A stretch of 64,000 nt of DNA from Nymphaea colorata. Its lineage: Eukaryota > Streptophyta > Magnoliopsida > Nymphaeales > Nymphaeaceae. Of the stretch, positions 46,253-57,800 are shown one piece after another. The notes beneath the pieces are model-generated. The model searched no databases. It saw only the letters and a list, made by a program, of their open reading frames with translations, and had not been told where the DNA came from. The position numbers and the translations under genes were made by a program. Location: contig NC_045141.1 of the NCBI RefSeq assembly GCF_008831285.2, positions 7,055,353-7,119,352 on the forward strand, written 5' to 3'. Position 1 is the first letter of the stretch; each line of letters begins with the position of its first letter.

Positions 46253-47297
46253 TTCAGGGAGGTTGTTTTATGGATGTAGGAATTATGTATGTATTTGTGC
46301 ACTGATTTGTTTGTTATATTGAATTTAGTTGGATTGTAGTCCTTTGTTTGATAATTTTATAGGGAACAACAAGATTTGGTCACTTCTTTGAATGGTGTTG
46401 CAACAAAAAGGGTTTGTATCTGTCGAAGGAAGAAAATGTGCATTTTTTGATTAACCGATTAGGGGGCATTTGGATGACAGCCTTTAAAACCTGATTACAA
46501 GTACAAAACCTGGTTTAGGAAACCAGGTTTTAAAACATGGTTTTTTTGTTTGGATAACAGAAAAACTAAGATTTTACTTTTTAAACCTTTTTTTTATGAC
46601 AAAAACCATGTCTTTAATGCACTCTCTAAAAATCAAGTTCAGCTTATTGTTGAATACAATTAAATGACATTAAACTAATAGTTAAATGACATTAAACGAG
46701 CGGACATGCTCAAACTTGGTTCAAAGTATTCACCAAAATTAATGGGTGCATAATTAACCGGTGAAACAATCAAAGTGGCCTTGTTTCTTATTTGGTTGTC
46801 TTTTTAACCAAGATAGCAACAGCTATTAGGGTGTTTGCAATGTGCTGCAATTTCTTTTCACCATCGTCTGCAAGAAACACTTAAGGGAAGAGCCTTTACT
46901 CCTAGTGAGGAAAGAAAAGGGTCAAATATTCTGCTTCTCAAAGAGGTTTTGACTTCAAGAACTCAAAATGCAAAAGGATAACAGATTTCTATCTTCAAGA
47001 ACGAACATGCTTCAGTTGCTATAGCTTGCACCCAGTCCCAAAACGATGTTTTTGGTGAAAATTTTGAGGAGGCACAGGTTTTTGAACACTTGGTTTCAGG
47101 CAAAACATTGTTTTGCCTCTCAAAACCACATTTTAGAGTTTCATCCAAACATGGCCTTAGAAGATGCACACGAAGACATACTACACTTGAATTGCAAAGT
47201 TGAAGACTTACATGGTCGTGTAAGAGAACTTAAAGGCATACATATATGGAGAAGACATCATGACATAATTGAAGGGAAAAGAATGTATAAACATTAA
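46170..47297 (+). pseudogene. zf-GRF coiled-coil gene, copy C, split by a Harbinger-like element
   Basis: Exon 1 (46170-46286) holds the CxC knuckle and GRLFYGCRNY. The intron is 46287-46362 (GTATGT...TATAG). Exon 2 starts GTTRFGHFFEWCCNKKG and runs to TTA 46461. After the 695-bp insert the same frame resumes at GAA 47160 with EDAHEDILHLNCKVEDLH and a heptad-like coiled coil, ending in TAA 47295-47297. Without the insert it would be a protein of about 117 residues. A TGA in exon 1 (46248-46250), shared with copies A and B, and a Cys-to-Gly change in the CxxFF block suggest decay began early. Small zf-GRF plus coiled-coil proteins are widespread in plants and poorly understood. Confidence 0.75.
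46462..47156. mobile_element. 695-bp PIF/Harbinger-like element in the zf-GRF exon
   Basis: Ends GGGGGCATTTGGATGA and, read inward from the right, GGCCATGTTTGGATGA. They are flanked by TTA at 46459-46461 and 47157-47159. A 3-bp TTA/TAA target duplication with GGSC...GTTTGG-type ends fits the PIF/Harbinger (Tourist) class. The zf-GRF reading frame is continuous once it is set aside. The interior has CCTGGTTTAGGAAACCAGG, an inverted motif, and no transposase. Confidence 0.82.
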
Positions 47298-47340
47298 TGT
47301 CAATGTAAACCAACATGATGTGTTTTATCATGGCCAATGA

Positions 47341-49584
47341 AAAGGCATATGTAGATGGTCCCTACCTCATGCCTCCTTTGTATGTGTCTATGCTGAAGAA
47401 CTCTCAAATGAATGCTTGAATAAACTATCAGATTTAGGTTTTGATAAATGTTTTGTAAAAAAAATTATAATTTTGTGAAATATGAAGTTGTCATTTGTGT
47501 CATTTTCTCAGGAGCCTGCTCAAGTGAATGCCATTCACTTTTTACTAATTTAGAGACATGCAGTAGGATTGGAGAAACCCTTGCTACTAAAAAAAGAAGT
47601 GCTGATCTTCAAACAATCAGAGTATATGCTTCAAATTAAATTAATATGCTTAATTATGCTTTGCAAATGTGTGACAGCCTTTTGTATGACAAAACGATGA
47701 TGCTGAATTGCTGCAAAAGGTGTGGTTGTTCTTTGTCTCCTAATTCACATTCTATTTTCATAAATAATTTTACTTGCATAGCTTGGATAAAAATCATTAA
47801 TGAAAACCATTGTTCAAGTAGTTAGTAATAAAATGAATGTGGACATCATGATTGAAAATTAAATCTGCAAAAGAGAAGCAAAAATGTGATATATTTGAGA
47901 GTTATAAACTAGAAAAGATGAATATTTCTCTTAGATTCATGAAGCTTTTATATAATTCACTTAAGCTTATCCCACACATAAAATACAAGTCAACATCTCT
48001 TTGGTGCCACGTAGCACATAGCACACAAGTCAACATCTAATAGGTAATAGATACAATCATGAGCTAATTTAAAGGCATATGTAGATGGTCCCTACCTCAT
48101 GTCTCCTTTGTATGTATCTATGCTGAAGAACTCTCAAATGAATGCTTGAATAAGCTATCAGATTTAGGTTTTGATAAATGTTTTGTAAAAGAAAATTATA
48201 ATTTTGTGAAATATAGAGTTGAGTCATTTGTGCCATTTTCTCAGGAGCCTGCTCAAGTGAATGCCATTCATTTTTTACTAATTTAGAGACATACAATAGT
48301 ATTGGAGAAACCCTTGCTACTAAAAAAAGAAGTGATGATCTTCAAGCAATCAGAGTATATGCTTCAAATTTCATTTGCTTCAAATTAAAATAATACGCTT
48401 AATTATGTTTTGCAAATGTGTGACACCCTTTTGCAAGAGAAAACGATGATGCTGAATTGCTGCAAAAGGTATAGTTGGTTCTTTGTCTCCTAATTCACAT
48501 TCTATTTTCATAAATCATTTTACTTGCACAGCTTGGATGGCTTGGATAAAAATCAGTAATGAAAACCATTGTACAAGTAGTTAGTAACAAAATGAATGTT
48601 GACATCATGATTGAAAATTAAATTTGCAAAAGAGAAGCAAAAATGTGATATATTTGAGAGTTATAAACTAGAAAGGATGAATATTTCTCTTAGATTCATG
48701 AAGCTTCGATATAATTCACTTAAGCTTATCCCACACATAAAATACAAGTCAACATCTCTTGGTGCCACGTAGCTCATAGCACACAAGTCAACATCTAATA
48801 GGTAATAGATACAATCATGAGCTAATGTAAAGGCATATGTAATGGTCCCTACCTCATGTCTCCTTTGTATGTATCTATGCTGAGGAACTCTCAAATGAAT
48901 GCTTGAATAAGCTATCAGATTTAGGTTGTGATAAATGTTTTGTAAAAGAAAATTATAATTTTGTGAAATATGGAGTTGAGTCATTTGTGCCATTTTCTCA
49001 GGAGCCTGCTGAAGTGAATGCCATTCATTTTTTACTAATTTAGAGACATACAATAGTATTGGAGAAACCCTTGCTACTAAAAAAAGAAGTGATGATCTTC
49101 AAGCAATCAGAGTATATGCTTCAAATTTCATTTGCTTCAAATTAAAATAATACTCTTAGTTATGTTTTGCAAATGTGTGACACCCTTTTGCAAGACAAAA
49201 CGATGATGCTGAATTGCTGCAAAAGGTGTAGTTGGTTCTTTGTCTCCTAATTCACATTCTATTTTCATAAATCATTTTACTTGCATAGCTTGGATGGCTT
49301 GGATAAAAATCATTAATGAAAACCATTGTACAAGTAGTTAGTAACAAAATGAATGTGGACATCATGATTGAAAATTAAATCTGCAAAAGAGAAGCAAAAA
49401 TGTGATATATTTGAGAGTTATAAACTAGAAAAGATGAATATTTCTCTTAGATTCATGAAGGTTCGATATAATTCACTTAAGCTTATCCCGCGCATAAAAC
49501 ACAAGTCAACATCTCTTGGTGCCATGTAGGACATAGCACACAAGTCAACATCTAATAGGTAATAGATACAATCATGAGCTAATG
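47341..49584. repeat. Three tandem copies of a ~750-bp unit
   Basis: Copies begin AAAGGCATATGTAGATGG at 47341, 48071 and 48829 (lengths 730, 758 and about 756), highly similar by eye with small insertions. Each has a coding-like stretch (YAEELSNECLNKLSDLGFD, CFVKENYNFVKY, SFVPFSQEPAQVNAIHFLL), broken in copy 1 by a base deletion. A second stretch, in another frame, reads TNLET...IGETLATKKRSDDLQ. Each ends with repeated ACAAGTCAACATCT motifs. I do not recognise the peptide. The unit lies directly after the zf-GRF gene and may have been its neighbour or part of the same locus. Confidence 0.85.
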
Positions 49585-49928
49585 TAGATACAAGTCAACA
49601 TCTCTTGTATTCATGTCTACATGTAGACAGATTGTCTAGTAACACTAAGACCCAATCCTCTACATTCTTGGATAAATAGTTCTTCATGTATATGTGCATA
49701 TAATCAGATAAAGAACATCAAATGTTTCTGCACAAAACAAGAAAGCATAAGTAGCATTTTAACATTTAAATGGCATCTCAACAATCACGAAGCATATCAA
49801 GAATTATAAACTTTCTTTTAAGTTTGCTGAGGTTTTTACCTTACTGACATAAGAAAGTTGTATTGGCTCCATGTGCATTAGGAAGTTGTAGAGACTCAAT
49901 GTGCATAAGAAAGACTGCAAGAAAAGAT
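49585..49928. other. Spacer between the tandem units and the copia element
   Basis: No gene seen. Includes another ACAAGTCAACATCTCTTG motif and AT-rich sequence up to the GCTAA target site. Confidence 0.5.
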
Positions 49929-49933
49929 GCTAA

Positions 49934-50209
49934 TGTTAAGCATAAGGGTCAAGCTTCAGATTCAAAAAATTTGAATTCATGTGTAACTTAAGGATATATG
50001 CATATCATCAACTTTAATTGTCTTTCCCTTATCTTCTGTTTTATTGTTGTAAACCATGTCCTCTATTTAAGGAATGGTTATCTTTCTAGTATTTGTACAA
50101 TACTTGTAATATCTGTAAGTATCTCTTGATAAATACTGTAATACAGAGCTCGTTTGATTGTGTGAGTCTCTTTCCATTTTTCATCTTGTCTCTATCCAAA
50201 AACCTTTCA
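49934..50209 (+). repeat. Copia 5' LTR
   Basis: Starts TGTTAAGCATAAGGGTCAAGC and ends AACCTTTCA. The next bases, TGATGTCAGAGCC at 50210, resemble the initiator-methionine tRNA primer binding site (usual form TGGTATCAGAGCC). Confidence 0.93.
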
Positions 50210-50276
50210 TGATGTCAGAGCCATTGAAGCTCTAGAGCAGCTCGGTCCTTCAATCTATCATGTGTGTTCTGAAGTT

Positions 50277-51146
50277 ATGGCAGCCAATTTCAGCACCCAT
50301 CATTATGCTGCCCAATGGAATGTTGCAGCATGTCTAGTTTCGGTGAAGCTAGACAAAACAAATTACTTACTCTGGCAAAACTAGATCAAGTCCGTAATGA
50401 AGGCTCAAGGGTTGCTGAAGTTTGTTGATGGTACATGTTCTGCGCCATTTCAATATATTGAAAAGAAAAACAATAGGCAAGAACCAAATCCAGCCTATGA
50501 AGAATGGGAGCATGCTGATAAACTTGCATTGAGTTGGATTCAGGCTATTGTCTCTGAGCAAGCCTTGGACCAGATTCTTCATGTTGGAACAGCCCAAGAA
50601 GCCTGAGAAGATCTAGAGTGATCTTATGTGTCACAATCTCCCTTGTGCATTGGACCGAATCAACTCCCTTGCAAACACGTTAGCAGTTGCTGATCGTAAA
50701 GTGTCAAATTTTGACCTTGTTCAGATTACTCTAATGGTCTAACAAAAGCGTACAAAAGTTTTATAACCTCCATTACAAAGAGCTCGGTGGAGAAACTCAT
50801 GTCCATTACAAAGAGCTCGGTGGAGAAACTCATGTTCTCCAATCTATGTGATATTCTCAACCAAGAGAAGAGAGTCCAGGTGCTGAAATTTAAGGCCATT
50901 GTAGTTGCTGAAACAACTCAATCTTACAGATGCCACAGGCAAGGCAATTTCCAAGGAGGCGTGATGGTCGCTTTCAGCAACATGGAAAGCATAATTCCAT
51001 CCAAGGAGAAACATCAAAGGATGGACCAAATAAGAACACTCAAGGCAGTCAAAAGCAATTTGTTCTGTATTGCGAGTGAAAAGGACACACGGCAAGGTCA
51101 TGCTGGGATATGCCATAGAGGTGTATTTTGCAGTGACTCTTGATGA
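50277..51146 (+). pseudogene. Copia gag remnant
   Basis: From ATG 50277 the frame reads a typical copia gag start (SVKLDKTNYLLWQN, then stop TAG 50382-50384). It continues through VMKAQGLLKFVDGT and LALSWIQAIVSEQAL, with more stops and shifts. A zinc knuckle (YCEWKGHTARSCWDMP-like, in a shifted frame) lies near 51064-51115. A ~35-bp tandem duplication (AAGAGCTCGGTGGAGAAACT, twice) occurs at 50778-50834. Gag would form the particle; this copy cannot. Confidence 0.85.
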
Positions 51147-51725
51147 AGCGAAGGATGAAGCCTGGTACCCTGATATGGGTGCAACAAACCATGTTGCAAA
51201 TGATAGTTCTCAACTTATGTACAAACGAGATTATCAAGGTGATGAAGGTATAGTTGTTGGTAATGGCAATAAAATTACTATTTCTCAAGTTGATTTCATA
51301 TGTTTTCATTCTGGACCTTCTACTTTTAATCTAAACCGGAACTTGCATGCTCCTTGGATCACCAAAAAACTGTTGTCTATAAAACAATTTACTGTTGATA
51401 ATGATTGTGCTTTTGGGTTCACTTCCACTAAATTTTTTGTTAAGGATCCTCGAAATGGAAGGAAGGTGCTCAAGGGTGTGAAGACGCCAAGAGGTCTGTA
51501 TGAGCTTAAGATGCCAAAACCTGAGGTGTTGCTTGCCGATGGAGCCAAGAAAGAAGCAAGATTTGATACATGGCATTGGCGGCTCGGTCATGCACATAAA
51601 AAAATCATGGACTTTCTCTCTCTGCAGCAATCTATTTTGTTGAAGAATAAGGGAGACTTCTTCTTGAGAGTTTCCTTGTTCAAAAAGCCGACAAACTACC
51701 TTTCAAGGCAGCCACTCACAAGACA
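51147..51725 (+). pseudogene. Copia protease and GAG-pre-integrase remnant
   Basis: The frame 51070-51858 carries WYPDMGATNHVAND, the copia protease active-site region with Met where Ser or Thr is usual after the Asp. It then reads LLSIKQFTVDND, LYELKMP and the WHWRLGHAHKKIM pre-integrase zinc motif. A frameshift near 51655 precedes the KADKLPFKAATHKTV stretch, which is cut by the 708-bp insertion. Confidence 0.88.
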
Positions 51726-51730
51726 GTCAG

Positions 51731-52438
51731 TGTCACGGGCTGAGTTTCTCCAGCCCGCACGGCACCCAAGGCGTTCCCCAAAGCCTTCGGCCAGCCGTCT
51801 CTCTCTTAAGCTAGCGGAAGCATTCATCTTTTGTTCGAGACTGTGGACTAGACGATGAGTGCTAAGCACTCGGTACACCATCACCCAGGTTTATCCCATT
51901 GTCGGCCATCGGCAAGCCGTGACCATGAGGCCCTGTCAGAACTTCGCCATTCCTCCAAGTGCCTATCTACATCCAAACGAAATCTGGGTGAGGGTAGACT
52001 TCCCTTGAGAGGAAGTCCCCAGCCGAAGCCAGTTGACGACTATATGTCATTAAGTAAGGCGGCCGACCATCGCCCTACTCGACGATGAGCATTCACTTGC
52101 TCACCCCCGCGTGACTCTACGCAGTTGTGGAACGCAGCGTATACGCCCACTGGGGGAATTTCCCCTAACCCATGCGCACGCCCTTGTGTATCCAAATACT
52201 ACGCGTGGGGAACCCACTGGATTCCCCAACGACGGACTTGCACTTCCAAAGGGACTGTTCACCTTGATGCATTTATACGCCTTGTCACTGCACCACCGCG
52301 CTGCACATTCCACGTGCATTGCTTTCTGCTTGACTCGGTGACCGATTGATCCCACATGCCTTCCAACTATGCCTAAGCTTGCCAAGCAGCATCACCTTTT
52401 ACTGGCTTGGCCGGGCCAGACATAGTCCGCCGGCAACA
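51731..52438. mobile_element. 708-bp GC-rich solo-LTR-like insertion in the copia
   Basis: Runs from TGTCACGGGCTGAG to GCCGGCAACA and is flanked by perfect 5-bp duplications GTCAG (51726-51730, 52439-52443). The copia integrase frame resumes directly after the second copy. TG...CA ends with a 5-bp duplication indicate an LTR-type element. No coding sequence and no inner LTR pair were found, so a solo LTR or very small non-autonomous element fits. Base composition is strikingly GC-richer than its surroundings. Confidence 0.87.
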
Positions 52439-52443
52439 GTCAG

Positions 52444-53250
52444 AACCATTAGAAATAATTCAGGGAGATGTTTGGGAACAGTCTCCAACTGTATCAAAAA
52501 GGCTTTTCCTATTATCTTTTGCTAGTAGATGACTTCTTTCGGTTTGTTTGGCTTTTTCCTCTCAAGTTTAAATCTAAAGTACAACAATGCTTTATTGATT
52601 TTAAAGCCATTACTGAAAATATGTTTGAAGAAAGAATTAAAATTCTCCAAAAAGACAATAGAGGAGAATTTATTAGTGACCGACAAGAGAGATTCTTGAT
52701 TGACAATGGAATTCACCCTCGCATTTCTTGTCCACAAACTCCATAACAAAATGTATTAGTGGAAAGAAAGCATAGGCATTTAGTTGAAATGGGGCTCTCG
52801 ATACTTGATTTAGCGAAAATGAAACAAGAATTCTGGATGGATCCGTTTCGGATTGCTGCTTATATTATAAATAGACTGCCAAGGAAATATGCTATGCACA
52901 AGACTCCATATGAAATTATATTCCATGAAAAACAAAGTTATGATCACTTTTAGGTATTTGGGTCAATATGCTTTCCAGTTTTGACTGCTTATAACTCCAG
53001 CAAGTTTGAACCAAAAAATGGAGTGAGACACAAGAGTTATCTTTGTTATATACATGATTCAAAGAAAATCATTATTAGCCAACATGTTTTTCTTAATGAA
53101 AACCATGTTGGGTCAGATCTTGATAAATCAACTCAAGCCTGTTTGAATGTCATTGAGCCAACACAATGGAGAATTTTGCTTCCCACCTCGATGAATAGCA
53201 GCACACATGAACCTCATAAACCTCAAAATGCCACTGATTAACCAACTTTT
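52444..53250 (+). pseudogene. Copia integrase remnant
   Basis: LEIIQGDVW continues the zinc-binding end of integrase. LVDDFFRFVWLFPLKFKS holds the first core Asp, LQKDNRGEF the second, and VERKHRHLVEMGLSIL the Glu. MDPFRIAAYIINRLP, TPYEIIF and the C-terminal FGSICFPV / YNSSKFEPK follow. Stops at 52744 and 52953 and small shifts break it. Confidence 0.92.
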
Positions 53251-53439
53251 AACCTCCCTCATAGCCCCCAACTATCTACTGCACCATTAGAACACCTAGA
53301 ACCCACCCCAAATTTGAGCTTCTCACCACAACCCACCTCACACGAGTCTATACTAGCTGTACCTTCCATGTCTCTTGTTACCCACCCTATTTCTTTACCC
53401 AAAACACCACCACCTACTCATATACGTAGAATGATGACC

Positions 53440-54897
53440 CGGTCAAACCTTAAAAATAGTGAACCAACCTCATACAAGGAAGCTACCCAGGTTCAAGAGC
53501 GGTGTGCAACAATGAACAAGGAATTTCAGGCTCTACAAAAAAAATGGAACTTGAAAATTAGTTCATCTGCAGCCTGATTTCAAATGTTATCTCCTTCAGA
53601 TGGGTCTATAAACTTATGCATAATTCAGATGGATCCATCTTTGGACACACGGCATGATTGGTCACTCGAGAATTGCTCCAAGAAGCTGGAATTGACTTCT
53701 CAAAGATTTTCAGTCTAGTTGTTAAACCAACCTCTATTCGGATTCTCTTATCTTTGGCAGTCTAATATAAGTGAGATATTCGACAGCTAGATTTTGATAA
53801 TGCATTTCTCAATGGCATCTTACAAGAGGATGTCTATATGCTTCAGCCGAAGGGATATGTTGATGAGAAATTTCCTTCTCATGTATGTAAACTTGAAAAA
53901 GTCCTCTAGAGGTTGAAACAAGCTCCAAGAGCTTGGTACATGCAGTTGAGTGAGTTTCTTCTGAACCATGGATTTCTGATATGCTAGTTTGATGCTTCAC
54001 TTTTCATCTCTAAAAAAACTCACATTTATATTCCAGTGTTATTGATGACATCATCATCACAGGAGCCTCTAGTTCAACAATTTAGAGTATAATATGTGAG
54101 CTAAAAAAAATGCTTTTCTATCAAAGGCATCATACGCCTCTCTTACATTTTGGGAGTAGAAGTTTTATGTCATGAAGATGAAATTCTGCTGCAACAGACA
54201 AATTATCTCAGAAATATTCTTATAATAGCCAAAATGGTCAATGCAAATGAACTTATCACTTCCATGAGTTCGATCACCAAACTGCGCAAGGATGGGGTGT
54301 TATTCAAAGATGAATCTCTCTACTGCAGCATAGTAGGAGCTCTTCAATATGCTTAGATGATTGATCCAAATAGTTCATTTGTTGTAAATAAAGTATGACA
54401 ATATATGCACAGTCGAAAATCATTGGAAAGCCATTAAAAGAATTATAAGATATATATAAGACACTATTGAGCATGGGTTGTGGATTAAACCTTCCAATTC
54501 CCCATTGTTGTTGCAAGCATTTGCCGACGTTGATTGGGGACAGATGCATAGATGGCAGACAATAAACTGTGGCTGTGTAGTCTTTATGGGAGATAATGTT
54601 GACACTTGGTACTCCAAAAAGAAAAAAATAGTGGCTTTGTCAAGCACTGAAGCCAAATGCAAATCTCTGGCTGGAAGTGCTGTTGAACTTCTTTGGATTT
54701 GATTGTTACTCAAGGAGCTAGAGTTTCATACATTTTCAGCCCCCGTGTTATGGTGTGATAATTTAGGGGCATTGTACGTGCATTCAAATCCAGTTTTTTA
54801 TGCATGGACCAAGCGTGTTGAGGTTGATTTCTATTTTGTTCGAGATCACATCAAAAAAGGAAGGATTGTCATATAGCTTATTAGGTCAAATGAGCAG
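53440..54897 (+). pseudogene. Copia reverse transcriptase and RNase H remnant
   Basis: EPTSYKEATQ and MNKEFQALQKKW open the RVT_2 domain. [23 protein letters not shown] and RLKQAPRAWY mark the palm, and an IDDIIITG-like version of the YVDD catalytic box lies near 54040 after a shift. GVEVLCHEDEILLQQTNYL and YCSIVGALQYA lead to RNase H (FADVDWG, CVVFMGD, STEAKCKSLAGSAVELLWI). The stretch up to SNEQ at 54897 is interrupted by the 3.8-kb insertion and finishes with LADGLTKPL at 58708-58735. Many stops. Confidence 0.92.
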
Positions 54898-57800
54898 TGT
54901 TCGCACCCCACTCCTTTTTCAAGGAGGTCGAAATGCGAGTCAGCAAAATTCTTTTAAAATTGGGGTTTTGAGAAAATTTTTAAGAGAAAGGGATCCGCTC
55001 GTCGGTACGAGGTCCAACCGTTCCTGCCGCCTTTAACAGAGGTAATTAGACCAAGGACTAAGGATCATTTGGATCATATACGAGTTATTGATGTAAGTCC
55101 TATATGCTTATGCATTGAGGTTTTGGATTCAAGAACCGAAATTCATTTTTTTGAATATTGAGGGTTTTCAAGTTGGTTTAAAAACCTTTGTTTTGGTGTT
55201 ATTTGAAACACATAATTCTTGAGGATTTTTGAAGATTTGGAATTGAGTTCTTTGTTGTGAACTCTAGATGATGATGATCATCTTATGATAAAAATTGATT
55301 TTGAACTCTTCTTTTGTCAAATCATGTGATTTGTAGAATTCATTCTTTTGAAAGAACATAGGTTCTAAATTGTTAGAAAACATGTTGTTTTTCAAATGCA
55401 CTTTGGCCAAAAGATTATGAATGCATTGCTTGTGTTTTCTTTTGAAGTTAAGTGAGGTTTACAAATTCTCATTGCAATATGACTTGGTCACTTTTTGCAA
55501 CTTAAATTTGAATCACTTAATTTCTTGAGAATGTGCATGTGGTGCCATTGATTTTGAGTGAAAGTGAATGCATGAAACGAGAATGAAAACTATATGGAAC
55601 ATTCATTCTTCTCTCTCTCATAATCCCTCAAGATTCATTCATATGAAACATACATTCTTCACTCCCTCATAATCTCTCAAAGTCTGTATTGCACGTCATA
55701 CAATCTATGCGTGAAGATTGATTAAAATGTAGGACTTTCTCTATATGTGCTCATTATATGATTAAGCACATGAATTAGAGATGTAGTCCATAAGCTTGAG
55801 GCTTGACATAAAATTATCAAAATGGTGAAAATATATAAATGATGTCAAGTTAAATCTTTGAAATGGATGGGAGACGTGGAGGACATCCACTTTTGTCTCA
55901 AAATAGCTAAAAATCAGACATTGTGTTGATTTAAATAGCTGAAAATTGTCGACATTGATTCCAATAAATATGTTGTTTCTTAGATGGAAATGACAAGTCT
56001 TTCAAATTGATTTAAATTCCAGATTTGATAGTAATGAGATCGTCAACTCTTTTGGATGATTTTAGGATAGTTGGTATTTCAAATATGTAAACTTTGACAT
56101 TCTTAAACCAATTCTTATGAAACATGATCTGATTTCAACAACATACATACATCTTACGTATGGATTTGCTGAAATTAAGTAAAAATGAAATGAAAATGAT
56201 TCATAGTCTTGCACTAGGAAAATCAATAAAAATGGCCCATTTCCTTAAAAACCGGTTTGAAAACATGTTCCAACCTGATTTTAAGGGAGGAATGTAATTT
56301 TTGACAAGAAATCGGATACATATATATACATATATAACAATGTATACATATACGTACCTTACTTTTCAAAATGAAATTTTATCAAGGGACCGCATGACTC
56401 ATGAATCATGATGATTCATGACTGGGTTCTTTTATGTAGGAAGATTGAAAACTTGTTTCAAATCTTCCCTACTACCCTTGATTAATTAAATTGAAAGACA
56501 TGAATCAAAATGACTGTGAATAAGAAAGAAAATAAAACAATACTCAAGCTTATTCGTCATCATTTCGCCATGCAATGGTGGATCACATTCATAAAAACGT
56601 ATCCATCCCTTATAGGCATTTTCATCATACGTGATGTAGCAAAATCACTCTCTCACCGTGGGATTCTCTCATAGTAGGGAGTTCAAAATGGTATTAAGTT
56701 GATTCCTTTGAAAGGGACGTGGCCTTGGAACCCATTTCAAAATTTGATACTTGGGTTCATATTTAAGAAAAACCGACATATGCATGCATTATGCATTAAC
56801 ATGTACATTGAAGCGTAGGTTTCCCTTAGCTGGACATCATTCTCAGCCGTAAGCAAATGAAAATAAACCCTCCCACGAATTGCTGGAATTAAAATAAATC
56901 AACAATAAGCTAAAGTAGAAGAGAAGTGAGTTAAGATCACCTACCTTGCGGTCGGTCTTGATATTTGTCCTTCGTCTTCACTTGTTTTCTAACTCAAGCA
57001 ATCCTAAGTAAGAATCCAACCGTGGATTCAAGCTTAGCAAAGCTAGAATAAGAAATAGCTTGCTTGCTGAAATTTGGAGTGGTAAAGAGGGCTTCTCACC
57101 ACGAAAATCCTAAGTAAAAGTTCACTTAAGCACCCTAACTTAGCAAAATCAATGGGGAGAATAGAAGAAAGTGAAGAAGAGAATGAGAGAAAAAGGGGAA
57201 GGGGGCTTGGACGAACCTCTTCTCTCTTCCTTGGCTTCTCCCTCCTATCTCCTTGGCTGCAGCAATTTGATAGAATGCTCCAAAATTTCGTCCCCCCCTT
57301 GGTGGCCAAGGGGAGGTTTATATAGAGGAGGAGGTGGGTTCAACCACCTTCTTAACTCACCTTGGGAACTTGCTTAAGACCTTGGGGACTTGTAAAATGA
57401 GTTAAATAGACTTTAAAGGCTCTAATTGACCATTTCTCAGCCCATTTCCACGAGCTAGGTGGGCTGGGATAGGTTTGGTCAACATGGGTTCAGACCTATG
57501 TGACCATTTTGACCAAAATTTTAGACGAAAATGCCCTTGCACAGGGTTTTGCCCTTATTTTGTACTATTTATTTATTTTTTGTTTGAAATCGAGCTTATA
57601 AGGTTAAAACCTAGTTACTAAGCTCCAAATGCCATTGAATTATGATAATTAAATTTAAATTTTTATAAAATTTAAAAATTTTATCAAATTTGGTTCGAAA
57701 AGGGTATTTTCGTCCAAAACTTGATTGAAAATGGATTTCAACTGAATCAAACTTTCACTTGAGAAATTCAATTTAAATTTGGTATTTGATTCATGCATTT

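Noticed and set aside
51920-52030. Resemblance of TCAGAACTTCG and GGGTGAG...GGAAGTCCC in the 708-bp insertion to 5S rRNA, as in Cassandra TRIMs
   Set aside because: Only short pieces agree, spacing differs and the pol III boxes are not all present. Treated as chance unless an alignment shows otherwise.
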